A stretch of DNA of 64,000 nt from Trifolium pratense (GCF_020283565.1 NC_060060.1:43214001-43278000), one strand, 5' to 3'. Positions 12,001-24,825 are shown, numbered from the stretch's first letter. Notes: a model not told the origin generated them from the sequence alone. A program made the numbers and translations.

Positions 12001-15000
12001 TGTGACTGTATGGTTTGTTATCAATCTCATGCTGAATTAGCATTATAGTTGCAAAGTTTGTTTGCTATTAACCTAACTGTTATGTGTAACTGATGCAAAT
12101 TATTCTGATAATTGATTCAGAAATAACAGAATCAATTTTTACTCAGAAAATCTCTCCTCTCCTCTCTTTTTCTTCCTCGGTTTCTTACTTTTCCACTACT
12201 TAGTGCTACTGAATACTTTAAAAAAATTGTTTAGTGCTTTTTGAGAAGATAAGATCTTCAACCTATTAGTTTTATATATAATCTTTCAGAATTAAATATC
12301 TTAGAAATTTAAATTGAATACAGGCTTGAATGCAGGAGATGGACTACAATAATGAAGCAAGGAATGGTATCAAGTTTAGGTATGTGGATGCTATCAAGGT
12401 TTTGAATTTGAGATTCTGTCCTTGAACAATCGAACCTATTTTCAAAGTTGTATCATGTATTTTCTGAAAGTATGTGCAAATGGTATGATTTTCAATAATG
12501 AACCTCTGTTCATGATCTTTGATGCTTTAAGATTTGGAGTTTGGACACACATATTAAGAAACAATAAATTTAGACAAGTATATAGACCTATTTACCCTTA
12601 ATTCACTTAGTGAAAATAAAATTCATTTGAATGCATGCTTTGGTTTTTGTAAAGGTAATATGGAAAAAAAAATGCTTAATTATATATCATAAGCCCCGTT
12701 TACTTTGTGAAAACATTTTCTCTTTTCATTTTCTTGTTTTAATTTTACTTGCAACAAGAAGATTATAAACCCTTGAAGTATACAATTGTATACATTTTTT
12801 GGAAACAATGAAAATGCCAAAAATTTGTTTTTCATTATTTCCATAAATGCATCATCCCTAGTTAGCATTTCATCTTCTCCCCATCACATTTGTTCACTTC
12901 AAAGGTTGATATTTTCTTTTCATTTTTCTGCTAAGACTTTGGGAGAAGAAATAAACAGAAACATGGTGGAACTGGAAGTATGCCTTCGTTATTGGAATTC
13001 GGTCTAGGGATATGACTGAACGTCAGCCACAAAATGTTATCAAAACATCACCTCTGGCCTAAATATAGGATCTCATTGACTTAATCACCTGACTTGTAAA
13101 ATTTCGTAGCAGTATTAAATTTGGTGACAATTTTTATTGTTTTTCCATCAGTGTTTATTGCTAGTTACAAAAAATGTATAATAATTATGGATATTTTGGT
13201 AAAGAAATACTAATAAATACTAAAAAGGGACAAGAAAAATTATCAAGAGTCTTAAATTTAGGGACAGAGGTAGTAATATTCATAAAAGTCCTTTCCTTGA
13301 GATGCAAACTTGATGTATTGTGCTTTCATTTAGCATGAAATAATATGTTGTGAATGCATTATTATTTGTTATATGTGAACAGGAACTTATATGGTTCTAT
13401 ACAAGATGTGGTGGTTCCTTTGATGTACACGGAGTACACAACTCGCAAGGTCATTGTTATGGAATGGATTGAGGTATTATTCCATTTACCGTCTGATCAC
13501 TGTATTTTTGGAAGGATGGGTCAATGCTTGTATAGATTCATTATTAGAAAAATTGATGTATATCCCAGTGGCGGTACATGAGATGGACAACCTTGAAATT
13601 ATTAGAAAATATCCCAAATGTCCTCTTCGGTAATGATCTGAGCTTAAAACACTCGTTACTTACCTAGAGAAACAACTGTGTAATATATCACATGGTGTGC
13701 CTTTTTCACTCTATTTCCTACTTTCTTGACCCAATTTATTTCCTACTTAAGATCATAATATCTTACATTTTCTTTTTATTGGCTGTTGAAAATAATTATG
13801 ACTTCTGTTCACGCTAGTTTACTATTGCTATTGTAGGGGAGAAGGTTGTCAGAAGTGAAGGATCTCTACCTGATTGAGGTCATATACGAAATTAGTTGCA
13901 AACAAGTTATTCTAAATTTAATCTGTACAGTTCTTAATTTTTGCATAATGGCGCCTGATCTTATTTTCTATTTCCTGATGCTGACTAGGTAGGAGTTTAC
14001 TGCTCATTCAATCAACTTCTTGAGTGTGGGTTCTATCATGCAGACCCACACCCTGGAAATCTTCTTCGGACATCTGATGGAAAATTAGCTTATTTAGGTA
14101 ATTGAAGATTTGATAGCCTAATTTATGTCTGATTCCTTCTATTTTAGTTTTAGTTACTGTTATGTTTCTAGATTCTAGAAGATATATCTAAAAAGGTAAA
14201 TATATCAATATATTTTTTTTTTACAAAATTTTTCCTACTTTTTGGCCAGATTTTGGTATGACTGGTGAATTCAAACAAGAATTGCGTGATGGATTCATTG
14301 AAGCGTGTCTACATCTTGTCAATCGTGATTTTGATGCATTAGCTACGGACTTTGTCACTCTTGGGTATTTATGTTTATTTTTGTTCCATTTTTAAGTTAT
14401 CAAATATAACATTTTCGGTACTATAAGAATTGCCTACATGTAATTTTATCAGGCTTCTTCCACCAACTGCCGAGAAAGAAGCTGTTACAAAGGCTTTGAC
14501 AGGTTTTTACTTTATTGTGTTTAGGTGATTTCCGAAATACTATATTTGGAATATGTGCTCCAGTTTAATAGTTACAACAACTATATGCTGCAGTTAGCAT
14601 TCCTCCTTTGTGGAGGTTAATTTGTTATTTCTCTTGTCTGCATTGCTCTTTGTAGGTGTCTTCCAAAATGCTGTTTCCAAAGGAGTTCGTAATATCAGTT
14701 TTGGAGACCTTCTGGGAAACCTGGGAACAACCATGTAAGCTTTTCGCTGATCGATTAAATATATAATTGTAGAGCCTACAAAGCATTTCAACCTCTTTGC
14801 TTATTAGCGAAAGAACTTCAGAAAAAAGCCATGGGCAAAACACCAAAGCCTTATTGCTTATTTATTTATATTAATATATTGACAAACAGATGTTTATGCT
14901 TTTATTATGGCTAGGACTATTTATATAGACGAAACTACAATAAATGTTGTCCCAATAATTAGCACTACTAGTGGACTGAAATAAATACAAATAAAATAAA

Positions 15001-18000
15001 ATCTATTTCTATCAAGTATGATGAGTAAGATAAAAAAATATGAAGGAGAATAAAATCTTATCTCGCATAATTTTTCTACATAGCTGCAGACAATGTGAAA
15101 AATCATCAATTAAAATAACTAAGTATTTAGACCCAAGAGTAGTAGTACATGAATGACCCCTTACATCAGAGTGAACTAAACTAAAGCAAAATGAGACAAA
15201 GCTCATTGCTTGACTGTTATCAATGGAGGATGATTAATGGATTATGGCGGCCAATCAAAATTCCACCATATAAACATGGCAGTGCAGCCTATGGTAGCTA
15301 GCATAGCCGCAGACAATGTGAAAAATCATCAATTAAAATAACCAAGTATTTAGACCCAATAGTAGTAGTAGTAGTACTAGTACATGAATGTCCCCTTACA
15401 TCAGAGTGAACTGAACTAAAGCAAAATGAGAGAAAGCTCATTTCTTGACTGTTATCAATGGTGGATGACTAATGGATTATGGCGGCCAATCAAAATTCCA
15501 CCATATAAACATGGCAATGCAGCCTATGGTAGCTAGCATAGCCGCAGACAATGTGAAAAATCATCAATTAAAATAACCAAGTATTTAGACCCAAGAGTAG
15601 TAGTACATGAATGACCCCTTACATCAGAGTGAACTGAACTAAAGCAAAATGTCACAAAGCTCATTTCTTGACTCAGTGTGCTGACTACGAGGGTATTTCC
15701 CTAGTTGACACAACTCATAGTGCGAATTAGATAACTTGGAGAGGCTCAACACCAACTTTTTGAGTTTGAAAAGACTGGGATGAACCAACTAAGCATGTAT
15801 GGTAAGCGGAGAATATCTGGAAGAATAAACACGGAATGGGGTGGATAGTTGGTAAAGGCCATAACACTCATATACGCTTCCAATTATCTGTCCCAACATT
15901 TGAATCCTGTAGAATAATACTGTCGAATTTGATAAATGTAATTATCAAATAAGGAAACTGATCATGCAATATAAAATAATATGGCAACACATCCTAAGAG
16001 AAAACTAAGGTGTTCTAAATTACTCCTATACAACCCAAGCATTATGAAATATTTTTCATATATTTAACATGCATCAAACTTGTGATGCTGAACTTGGTGA
16101 ATTCAATAAAAAAATTCTATTTATAATTTTTTTTTGACTCTCACCAAAGGATCTAATGTGTGTTTTAGGAAACTGAATTATAATTAAGGAGGTTTTTCCC
16201 TTTATACCCTTACAAAAACCGAAAGCATGCCTTAAATGAATTTAGTTTAATTAGGTCTATACTTGTCGAAATTGATAACTTTTATTAAATGAATTAAGGA
16301 CAGAGGGAGTGACATATTCTTTCTTCTCTGTTTTTTTGTCTTCCTGATGTTAGTGGTCTCATTGTATTTTTTTTGACAAGCCATGTATAATCTTTTTCTC
16401 TTACATTTTTTCAGGTATAAATTCAAATTTAGGATACCTTCATACTTCTCACTTGTTATTCGAAGGTAGCACTTTCCAAACAAGGATTAAATTAATGTGT
16501 TTTATAAAATCCTAAACAAAATATTATGTTGGTAGCCTTGCTGTACTGGAAGGAATTGCAGTCGGCTTTAACCCGGACTACAAAGTCTTGGGTAGTACTT
16601 ACCCTTGGATTGCCAGAAAAGTGCTTACTGACAGCTCTCCTCAGCTTAGATCATCTTTGGAGAATCTTCTTTATAAGGTAAACAATGGAGACCCTGCATT
16701 TGGAGTCCTTACCGATGCATGCAATCTTGATTCTTGTAGCCATATTAATTTTCTTTCTAGTTTTCCTCATTGTCAAATCTAATTATGTTCTTACATTTTT
16801 CAAATATTTTCACTTAATTTTGACGGCATACCTCTTTTGTTAGGATGGTGTTTTCGATATAGACCGACTTGAGTCTTTGCTGACAGAGGTAAATTTTTTT
16901 AATTTTCTTTCTCTTATTTTTACTATTATCTTTCTTTTCAAAATAGACCGACTTGAGCATTTTCTTCTTTTTACTCATTTTTCTTTCTCTATTTAAAAAT
17001 CTGCTTAACAAATGCCAATTATAGAATCAACCTGTTTGAAATGAGCAATTTTATTGGGATATTCAGTCCAAATCATCATTGAAATGCTTTAAGTTACCTT
17101 GTGCAATACGACATGAATTAATCTTTTTTATTTCCTTCCCAGTAAATCTAGTTTGTTGAAGAGTTTCTTCAAAATCCTGTCCTAATAAGGTTTCATGACA
17201 GTCTCTCCGTGCCAAGACAGATAAGACCTTGGTAAAACAACCATCTGAAGGTGCAGATTCGAAAATAGTTATGAAGGAAATACTTTCTTTTACACTAACC
17301 GAAAAGGTACATATTGTTTGCCATTCCCAATTTACATGCTGTTTTGCAACAGCAATCCTTTGTATTTAAATTTTCCTTCCTAACATGCCTTTTTTGATAA
17401 TCTTTGTAGGGTGGATTTGTGAGGAAAATAATTATTCAAGAATTTGCCAAGGTATGTGTTTAATTAGTTGTTCATTAGATCCTTTCTTCATTTATAGTTT
17501 TCCTCCTGCTAGTGTTAAAATTTGCTTTCAATCCAAATGTAGGGTTTAGATGCACTTGGGCTAGCTACCTTGGAAACAGCTGCTGCAAGAGTTCCTTTCA
17601 GTACTTTCTTTTTCCCGTCTTTAATGACCGAAGAAGATATTGTCAACTTAAGGACATTCCAACGCCTTATGCTCTTACTTTCAGGGACCAGAAGAAAAGA
17701 GGACTTCAATACAGTAAGATTACACAAAAAGAACCACATCTATTTATTCATATAATTTTGTATCATTATGGGTTTTCCTTTCTTAGGGCTACTAGAAATC
17801 TTGACCTGACGTCTAACCTGTTGCCTACCAAACAAGAACTTCAGTATGTTTCTTACATGATTACAATGCTCGTGGAAGCCCACTGAGCTCCATACTGAAG
17901 CTAAAAACTATGTACCCAAAACAAGGAGAAGCCAAAAACTCCTTTAATTTTAAATTTTGAACACACTCTTCCGCTATAAATTTCTAAAACATCTAGGAAA

Positions 18001-19044
18001 GTTACAGTGTAAAAAGTTCAGGGGAGTCATGTTTTTCCCATTGATCAATGAGTTCCCATTGACTATTTGGCAGAAATGTCTGCTGTAGAGGTGCTTGGGT
18101 GCTACGCAAAACCCTAGTATATATCCCTCACTATAATTATTACCTTTGTTTTTGTTGCTGTTGAAATATTTGGTCATTTTACCCTAAAATTCAGTTGCTT
18201 TTATAATGGGTTGAAAAATTCATTCATTTTAACTTTCCTAAGATTGAATTGAAGAAAGAGTATTTAGTTAATATTTCTCATGTTAAAAAATATGTCACTT
18301 CACTCTTTCTGAACTTAGGAAAATCTTGCTGCTATGAAAACCAAAAAGCAACTTCTATCGTATATAAAATGTCCTACCTAGTTTTCTCTATCATAACCAT
18401 AGCTTTATTCACTACTAATACTAATGGGTTCTGCAAATATAATGCATTGATCTATCTTCACAAGCACCATGTGCGTTTATCTTTTCTTTTTACACGGACA
18501 AATGGACTTCAGAAAAGAAAACTAATTACACTAAAGCACTCCTCCATTATGGAACATTGCACCTTCACCACTAATATTCAGAACTTGCATACAGAATTGA
18601 TAGCTATTACAAGTTTTCTGTTTGGTTTCGTCATTGCAGTATGTGGAAATGCTAAATGGATTTATGATTTTAATTTGTTATTGACTAATTATAAGTACTT
18701 TCTGTCAATGTCATATAGGGAAACACAAAGGCTAGTCCTGATCAGAATCAAATACTGTACACGGAGGAGCTCTCTCTAGTTTTAAATCAATTTGACTCCA
18801 TTCAAGACATTCTCCCTGTTCTTTCTGTCATTCCTGAGGTAAATTTTAGTCACCAAACCATTTTCTCAAAGTCATAAACAATTTCACATTTTGATAATCT
18901 TTATTACTGCTGATGCATGACCATACATGTAAATTTCAGCTTCCATCAGAATCCCAGCAGCAATTACTTCAATTGCCAGCTAACTTGGTTCGACAGTTAA
19001 TATCTCGCGCTGCTGCAAGAACTGTTAGGAGGGTGTTTTTGTGA
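6064..19044 (+). CDS. ABC1-family atypical protein kinase, plastid-type (21 exons)
   Basis: Predicted exons, all GT-AG and frame-consistent: 6064-6396, 7495-7539, 8380-8418, 9200-9370, 9498-9650, 10529-10564, 12336-12379, 13383-13473, 13837-13878, 13989-14097, 14250-14364, 14453-14502, 14656-14734, 16415-16465, 16536-16677, 16844-16888, 17202-17306, 17410-17451, 17543-17713, 18719-18838, 18940-19044; about 695 aa. The N-terminus is Ser/Arg-rich, fitting a transit peptide. ABC1/UbiB marks: KIAQ (130-133, in place of the usual KxGQ), Ala-rich loop AAASLGQ (190-196), Lys212 in [12 protein letters not shown] (260), HADPHPGN (335-342), DFG (355-357). The family comprises atypical kinases of plastids and mitochondria; plant members of this type sit in plastoglobules and affect prenyl-lipid metabolism and stress responses. 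Closest in feel to Arabidopsis ABC1K6/ABC1K9. A possible extra 3n exon near 18317-18370 (reading [13 protein letters not shown]) is unresolved. Confidence 0.85.
6568..6840. mobile_element. hAT-like MITE in ABC1K intron 1
   Basis: Ends read TGGATTCTGTTTGGATAAAC (left) and, inverted, GAGGGCCTGTTTGGATCGAC (right), with several internal AAGCTTATGG / CATAAGCT mirror words. This AT-rich foldback style with a TGTTTGGAT terminus is a common legume dispersed repeat. The exact ends and target duplication are not resolved. Confidence 0.5.
8560..8780 (-). repeat. tRNA-derived SINE-like repeat in ABC1K intron 3
   Basis: On the minus strand a tRNA-like head carries an A-box-like GGTTCAGTGG (about 8755-8765) and a B-box-like GGTTCAATC (about 8718-8726), followed by about 130 bp of unrelated body. 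The spacing fits a Pol III promoter of a SINE rather than a tRNA gene, since the cloverleaf cannot be completed. Ends approximate. Confidence 0.5.
9957..10108. repeat. Two-copy tandem repeat (~76 bp) in ABC1K intron 5
   Basis: The unit containing ACAAACTCGTCCTAGGAGAT, then ATTCACATATATATCTTTG and a TATAAGATATTTTCT tail occurs twice in direct succession, almost without change. It lies in AT-rich material (9710-10200) resembling a decayed copia LTR; a related stretch (AGAAGAATAAGAA context) occurs near 54690. Confidence 0.7.
11386..11774 (-). mobile_element. TRIM (terminal-repeat retrotransposon in miniature), complete
   Basis: Two 117-bp direct repeats, 11386-11502 and 11658-11774, that I read as identical, with a ~155-bp interior. 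On the minus strand the repeat starts TGTTAGAAATCCCACATTGG; inside are a PBS-like ATGGTATCAGAGCC (about 11608-11624) and a polypurine tract CGTGAGGGGGTG next to the downstream LTR. A 5-bp target duplication AAAGA flanks it (11381-11385 and 11775-11779). There is no coding capacity, as usual for TRIMs, which need enzymes in trans. A 36-bp partial copy of the LTR end (11622-11657) sits beside the PBS. Located in the long intron between exons 6 and 7 of the ABC1 kinase. Confidence 0.9.
15012..15690 (-). repeat. Tandem array of a copia integrase fragment (~238-bp unit, about 2.6 copies)
   Basis: The unit starting GCCGCAGACAATGTGAAAAA recurs at about 15083, 15303 and 15541, with the third copy partial. 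Translated on the minus strand, the first copy contains [11 protein letters not shown] and [10 protein letters not shown], the integrase-core signatures of Ty1-copia elements (compare LVHSDVWGP and FIDDHTR in the relic at 3452-4995). So a piece of copia pol was captured and then tandemly duplicated. It lies in the 1.7-kb intron between exons 13 and 14 of the ABC1 kinase, in antisense orientation to the gene. Confidence 0.8.
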
Positions 19045-19341
19045 TATATGGAAGTACAAGAGCAACTAAATATTCTTTTTCCTTCTCATTAAGGTGATGG
19101 GAAAACATTTAGAACTTGTGACTTGAATTTGCTTAGCATATGCCACACTTAATTTGAGTATATGTACAAAAATTTAAAATTAAAAAAACTATTTATAGTT
19201 TCTACCAAAATGTAATAAATAAATGGTGTAATTTTAAAAATTCCAGTTATTAGTTTTAATTTCTTCATAGAGGATAAAACTTATGAGTAGAATGCATGAG
19301 AAAAATGACACATGTATTTTCATAGAAATTGCAAAGTACCA

Positions 19342-20345
19342 GATTATACACACGACTCCTTCAATAGTGATCAAATTTACAGCATGTTTGAAGATTTCAT
19401 GACTGACACTCCAGTGATGTAAGCACACAAGAAGTCGAGGTTCTGGTAAGATTTTTTATCCTTAACATTAAAGAATAAATGAAAAATAAAATAAAATGAA
19501 ACTTCAAGGAAGGCAAACTCAACTCCGCATGCTGTTAATGTTTACAAAATACAAACTTTTAATTAATTAATTAATTAATTGAATTTATTTGTAAGTTGAT
19601 ATTTTGGGATATGGATCATCTCCTTCACTTTCCTCTCTCCTTCCCTCTCCTAAGTCTCTATCTATCTATCTCTTAATCATACTCTCTCTTCATTAAAAAA
19701 TAAAAACATACATCATACCTAATTAGTTGGTCAAACTTTTGATAAAATGTGATATATTTTGATATTATACTTTTTTAAATAAGGGTAAAAATGAAATAAT
19801 TTTTTTTTAATGTGTTTCATTCCGTCTAAAAATATGTTTCGGTTGGGAGGGGAGAAGCCACTTTGTGTGTCCACAGGTTCCTCGACGGAGATTAGTCATT
19901 GTTAACGGCGGTGAAAACTTCATACCAATATGATGGTAATCCAAAAAAAAATGTTTCGTTTACAAAGTCTATGTTTTGTTATATTTGGCTCTGTTTGAGA
20001 AATCTATGTTTCGTTTTGTTTGGCTCTGTTTGTTTTAAATTATCCAAATAGAGCCTGAATAGTGAATCACATCAGCTCTCCAAAATCGAAGACCACCAAT
20101 CGACGACGAACAATCCCATCTCTTTGAGGCTTATATATTTGCATATAAATCCTAATTAGAAGATTATACATGACCCCTTCAATAGTGATAAAATTTTACA
20201 GCATGTTTGAAAATTCCATGGCAATACTTCAGTGATGTAAGCTCAGAGGTATTCAAGGAAAAAATGAAACTTCATGGAAGGCAAAGCAGTCAACTCTGTG
20301 TGCTGTCATGTTGACAAAATACAAACTTTTAATTAATCAAATTTA
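19342..20345. repeat. Local direct duplication upstream of the TNL gene
   Basis: 19342-19580 and 20160-20345 are diverged direct copies: both carry CTTCAATAGTGAT, ACAGCATGTTTGAA, CAGTGATGTAAGC, then GGAAGGCAAA and ACAAAATACAAACTTTTAAT. Between them are an (TTAA)n tract, a CTCT-rich stretch and a MITE-like CATTCCGTCTAAAAATATG word. The second copy abuts the start codon of the receptor gene (20393), so the duplication forms its proximal promoter/5' leader. Confidence 0.7.
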
Positions 20346-20392
20346 TTTGATTTAAATGTGTGACACATTGATGTCAAGCACAATTTGCAATC

Positions 20393-23300
20393 ATGGCATC
20401 AATATCCTTATCTTCCTTTACATATGGATGGAAGTATGACGTGTTTCTAAGCTTCAGAGGTCAAGATATTCGGCATGGTTTTATTGGCTATCTGTACAAA
20501 GCCCTGTCTGGTAGGGGAATTCACACCTTCATTGATGATGAGGAACTTCAAAGAGGGGAACATATTATGCCATCACTTGTCAAGGCAATTACAGAGACAA
20601 GAATTGCGATCCCTGTGTTCTCTAAGAACTATGCTTTTTCGTCATTTTGTTTAGATGAACTTGTTAACATCCTTTCCTTGGTTAAGGAGAAGGGTCGGTT
20701 GGTTTTGCCGGTTTTCTATGACGTGGATCCTTCTGATGTGAGACATCAGAGAGGTAGTTATCAAGAAGCACTGGCTAGACAAGAGAAAAGATTCCAAAAT
20801 GACAAGGAGAAGGTGCAAAAATGGAGGATAGCTTTGTGTCAAGCAGCTGATTTGTCTGGCTATCATTTCAAACATGGGTAATGCTCTAACTTTGTATATT
20901 TTATATCTTTGATTTTCATTTCTCTGTTAATTCAATCTGATTTCAAAGTTTTTGTGTGTGATGAAGGAATGAGAATGAATGCGAGTTTATAGAGAAGATT
21001 ATTGAAGAGATCTCCAACGTTATTAATCGGGATCCTTTGCATATTGCGGATTATCCTGTGGGATTGGAGTCTCGGGTGCTAAAAGTAACCTCGCTTTTAG
21101 ATGGCAGATCTGATGGAGTCTGCATGGTAGGAATCCATGGTATTGGTGGAATTGGTAAAACAACAGTAGCTCGAGCTGTTTATAATTTTATTGCTGATCA
21201 ATTTGAAGGTTTGTGTTTTCTTGAAAATGTAAGGGAAAATTCAATTAAACACGGTTTAGTGCATCTCCAAGAGACACTTCTTTATGATATTCTTGGAAAG
21301 AAGGATATTAAGTTAGGAAGTGTCTATAAAGGAATTCCAGTAATAAAGCATAGGCTTCACCGAAAGAAGGTTCTTTTGGTTCTTGATGATGTTGACAAAC
21401 TAGATCAGTTGAAGGCAATAGTTGGAGAGTCTAGTTGGTTTGGTCGTGGCAGCAGAGTAATCATTACAACTCGGGACAAGCATTTGTTAACAAGTCACGG
21501 GGTTGAAAAAACATATGAGGTAGATGGGTTGAATATGAACGAAGCACTCGAGTTGATTTGCTGGAATGCTTTTAAAACTGACAAAGTTGATTCAAATTAT
21601 GAGAATGTTTTAAATCGTGCAGTGAGTTACGCTTCTGGTCTTCCATTGGCTTTGGAGGTAATGGGTTCCTACTTGGTTAGAAAAAGTATAAAAGAATGGG
21701 AATCAGCAATAGATCAGTTTGAAAGAATTCCTGATGAAAAAATCCACAACATACTTAAAGTTAGTTTTGTTTGTTTGTCAGAAGACCAGCAAAAAATATT
21801 TCTTGATATTGCTTGTTTCTTCAAAGGATATGATTTGTCATACGTCAAAAAAATACTTCAGATTCATCATGGTATCTGCCCAGAATATGGTATTGGAGTG
21901 CTGATAGAAAAATCTCTCATAAAGATAACTTTGAATGGTCGTGTAATACTGCACGATTTAATAGAGGACATGGGCAAAGAAATTGTTCGACAAGAATCAC
22001 CGGAGGAGCCTGGAAAACGTAGTAGGTTATGGTTTCATGAGGATATAATTCATGTTTTTGAAGAAAATACTGTGAGTAAGACTAATATAGAAGGTTTTGT
22101 TTTTACAAATTTTAACCTTTTTGATTATGTTGTAGTTTCCAATATTTTGTTGGCTTTATTTTTTATTTTTTTTTATAATTATTTTGTTGGCTGTGTTATT
22201 TCATTGTTGTTTTCCTTATCAAATGTGTAATATTATTCTCTAAGTATGCACCTTGAATTCCAAATATATATGCATTTATATGCACCTCGAATTCCAATAT
22301 TTTGTTGGCTTGTGGTTTTGTTTTCAAAGGGAACTAGCAGTATTCAAGTCATAATTCTGGATTTCCCCAATTTTGAAGAAGTAGTAGAATGGGATGGAAA
22401 GGCATTCAAGGAGATGAAAAACCTCAAAACTCTTATTATTAGAGTTGGTGGTTTTTCCAGAGGTCCTGACCATCTTCCAAATAGTTTAAGAGTATTGGAA
22501 TGGTGGGGATATCCATCGCCATCATTACCTTCCAACTTTCATCCGAAGAAACTCGTGATATTGGAGTTGCCGCAAAGTTGCTTAATGTCACTTGACTTGC
22601 TTATACCAAAAAAGGTAAGTACAATAAGTTATTTTCTCTTATCTAATGTATCATCAAACCGATTTTAACATTGTTCATTCCATTTGTTACTTTTTTTGGC
22701 AGAAGTTTGTGAACATGAGAGTTTTGAATTTTGATGATTGTGAGTTTATAACAGAGATACCTGATGTGTCTGGTGCTCCAAATTTAGAAGAATTGTCATT
22801 TGGTGATTGCAAAAATTTAATTAAAATTCATGAATCAGTTGGATTCTTGAATAAACTTAAAATGTTGAATGCTGATGGCTGTAGCCGGCTTGGGACTTTT
22901 CCACCCATAAAGTTGAGCTCTCTTGAAAAACTCAAGCTTTCATCTTGTCACAGTCTCAAGAGTTTTCCAGAAATATTAGGAAAGATGGAACATATAACAG
23001 TACTTGATTTACTGGACACTCCGATAAAAGAACTTCCATTTACAATTCACAATCTTACTCGGCTTGAAAGAGTGGTACTGATTGGCTGTGGAATTGTTCA
23101 GTTACCAAGTAGTATTTTTGGGATGCCGGAACTTCATGAGTTGATTGCCGGGGAATGTACAATGCTATTACCAAAACAGGACAATTTTGAAGCCCAAGCA
23201 AGCTCAATGGTCTTAAATTTAGGGCTTTCAGGCTGCCATGTATCAGACGATTTCCTTCGAATTGGTCTCCCTTTGTTTTCTAATATCAAAGAGCTGTACC

Positions 23301-24472
23301 TGTCTCAGAATGAATTTACAACTCTTCCTGCATGCATCAAAGATTGTTACTTTCTAACCAAAATTCATTTGGATGGTTGCAAGAATCTCAAAAAAATTTG
23401 TGGGGTTCCACTGAACTTGGAAACATTATCTGCAAAATGGTGCACATCCTTGAAAAATTTAGACCTCACACTTCTTCCTAAATGCGTCAAATTATGTCAC
23501 TTTTTGAAGACACTTATTTTGGATAACTGCAAGAATCTTAAAAAAATTAGAGGTGTTCCACCCAACATAAGAACTTTGTCTGCAAGAGACTGCCCTTCCT
23601 TGAATTTCTGGTGTAGAAGTGTGTTACAGAATGAGGTTCTTTTTTTATTATTTCTCATGTATTTGATTTGATAATATCCTACAATATATATATGTTTCTA
23701 AATGTATGAATTGATTACTATTATGACTCAGAAATTGCACGCGGAGGGCGGCGACAAGGAGTTTCACTTGCCAGAAACCTGTATTCCAATGTGGTTCACG
23801 CACCACATCTATGGTCATGATGCATCAATTACTTTCTGGTTTCGTAAAAAGGTCCCTGCAATATCTCTATGTCTTGTTGTTCGACCCGGAACATATGAAG
23901 AAATTATTCAGCCCAGATTTATCATCAATGGAGATAGAAAAACAGATGTATGTGAGAAAAATATCTATGATGGTGACCGTGTGTGCAACAGAGTAGTGGA
24001 TCATATAATTATTTTTGATATAAAGTCAATACCAATTAAATTAACTGATGTTATTTTCGAAAGCGAATGGAATCATGTGTTGTGTACACTATCTGGTTTG
24101 CGAAACAAACTTTTCATTGATGAAATTGGAATCAGAGTATTCAAACAAGGAATCAACATGGAAGACATCCGATTCACCAATCCACATTTGCTGAAAGATA
24201 AGTATAGATCGATATACAATAGAGTTTTGCACGGACAACCTATGATGCATGTTGAAGCTTCTTTGGATAAATTACTCCGTTTACTGCCCTACCGTTATTT
24301 CTATTATTTAGCGGAGTATGGACACAGTATTTTTGTTCTTTATTTGTGCTTTATTTTCCTGGATATAGTTTCTAAGTGTATTGAAGATTTTGAATATTAT
24401 ATTATTCCGTCATGTAGATTACTTTGCTCTATTTTTCTACTATATTATTTGATATTTAAATCTTCACTTTAG
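20393..24472 (+). CDS. TIR-NBS-LRR (TNL) immune receptor
   Basis: Exons 20393-20877, 20967-22071, 22330-22614, 22703-23635, 23732-24472; all junctions GT-AG and in frame, about 1182 aa. TIR domain (residues 14-160) has DVFLSFRG and CLDEL with Glu89 at the NADase catalytic position. NB-ARC: P-loop GIGGIGKTT (220-228), kinase-2 LLVLDDVD (~300), RNBS-B SRVIITTRD (~322), GLPLA (~385), RNBS-D FLDIACFFKGY (~440), and LHD in place of MHD (490-492). LRRs fill exon 4 and part of exon 3 (e.g. NLEELSFGDCKNL). Exon 5 is a C-JID/post-LRR domain (FHLPETCIPMWF). TNLs detect pathogen effectors directly or indirectly and signal through TIR NADase products and EDS1. The last ~60 residues (from RLLPYRY) are strongly hydrophobic; this could be a membrane-prone tail or read-through of an unrecognised intron. 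Confidence 0.9.
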
Positions 24473-24825
24473 AGATAATATTTGTTGTACAGATTGTTTC
24501 TATTGAATATAAGATCTTATTCTGATTTGAACCTTAATTGTTCGTTGAATTATAGCACATATATAAAACTTATTTTCTTCCCTTATTTCTGTTTCTGTTA
24601 ATGCAGAAATTACATTGAGTATTGTTTACCTTTTTTCAGCTATAAATGGTTTATCAGTTTGATGCATCTCTTCACTTCCTTTCAATATCAGGTTTGAGAT
24701 CTGATCTGACAATATTTGAATCAGCAGCATTAACATTGTGTTTCAAATGAAAGAGTGATTGTATTTGCATTTAATTGAAGCTTCTCTTTGCAACATGAAC
24801 TTCATTAAGATCATGTTCAACCGTA

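Noticed and set aside
15012..15690. Regularly spaced direct repeats, CRISPR-like at a glance
   Set aside because: Units are ~238 bp with no short repeat/spacer alternation, in a plant intron, and encode copia integrase pieces.
17512..17886. 124-codon frame over exon 19
   Set aside because: Reads across the acceptor, exon and donor in another frame; the exon reading [17 protein letters not shown] is in the kinase frame.
18249..18779. 176-codon + frame in the last large ABC1K intron
   Set aside because: No domain and AT-rich; it overlaps exon 20 in a different frame. Only a short segment (~18317-18370) might be an exon in another frame.
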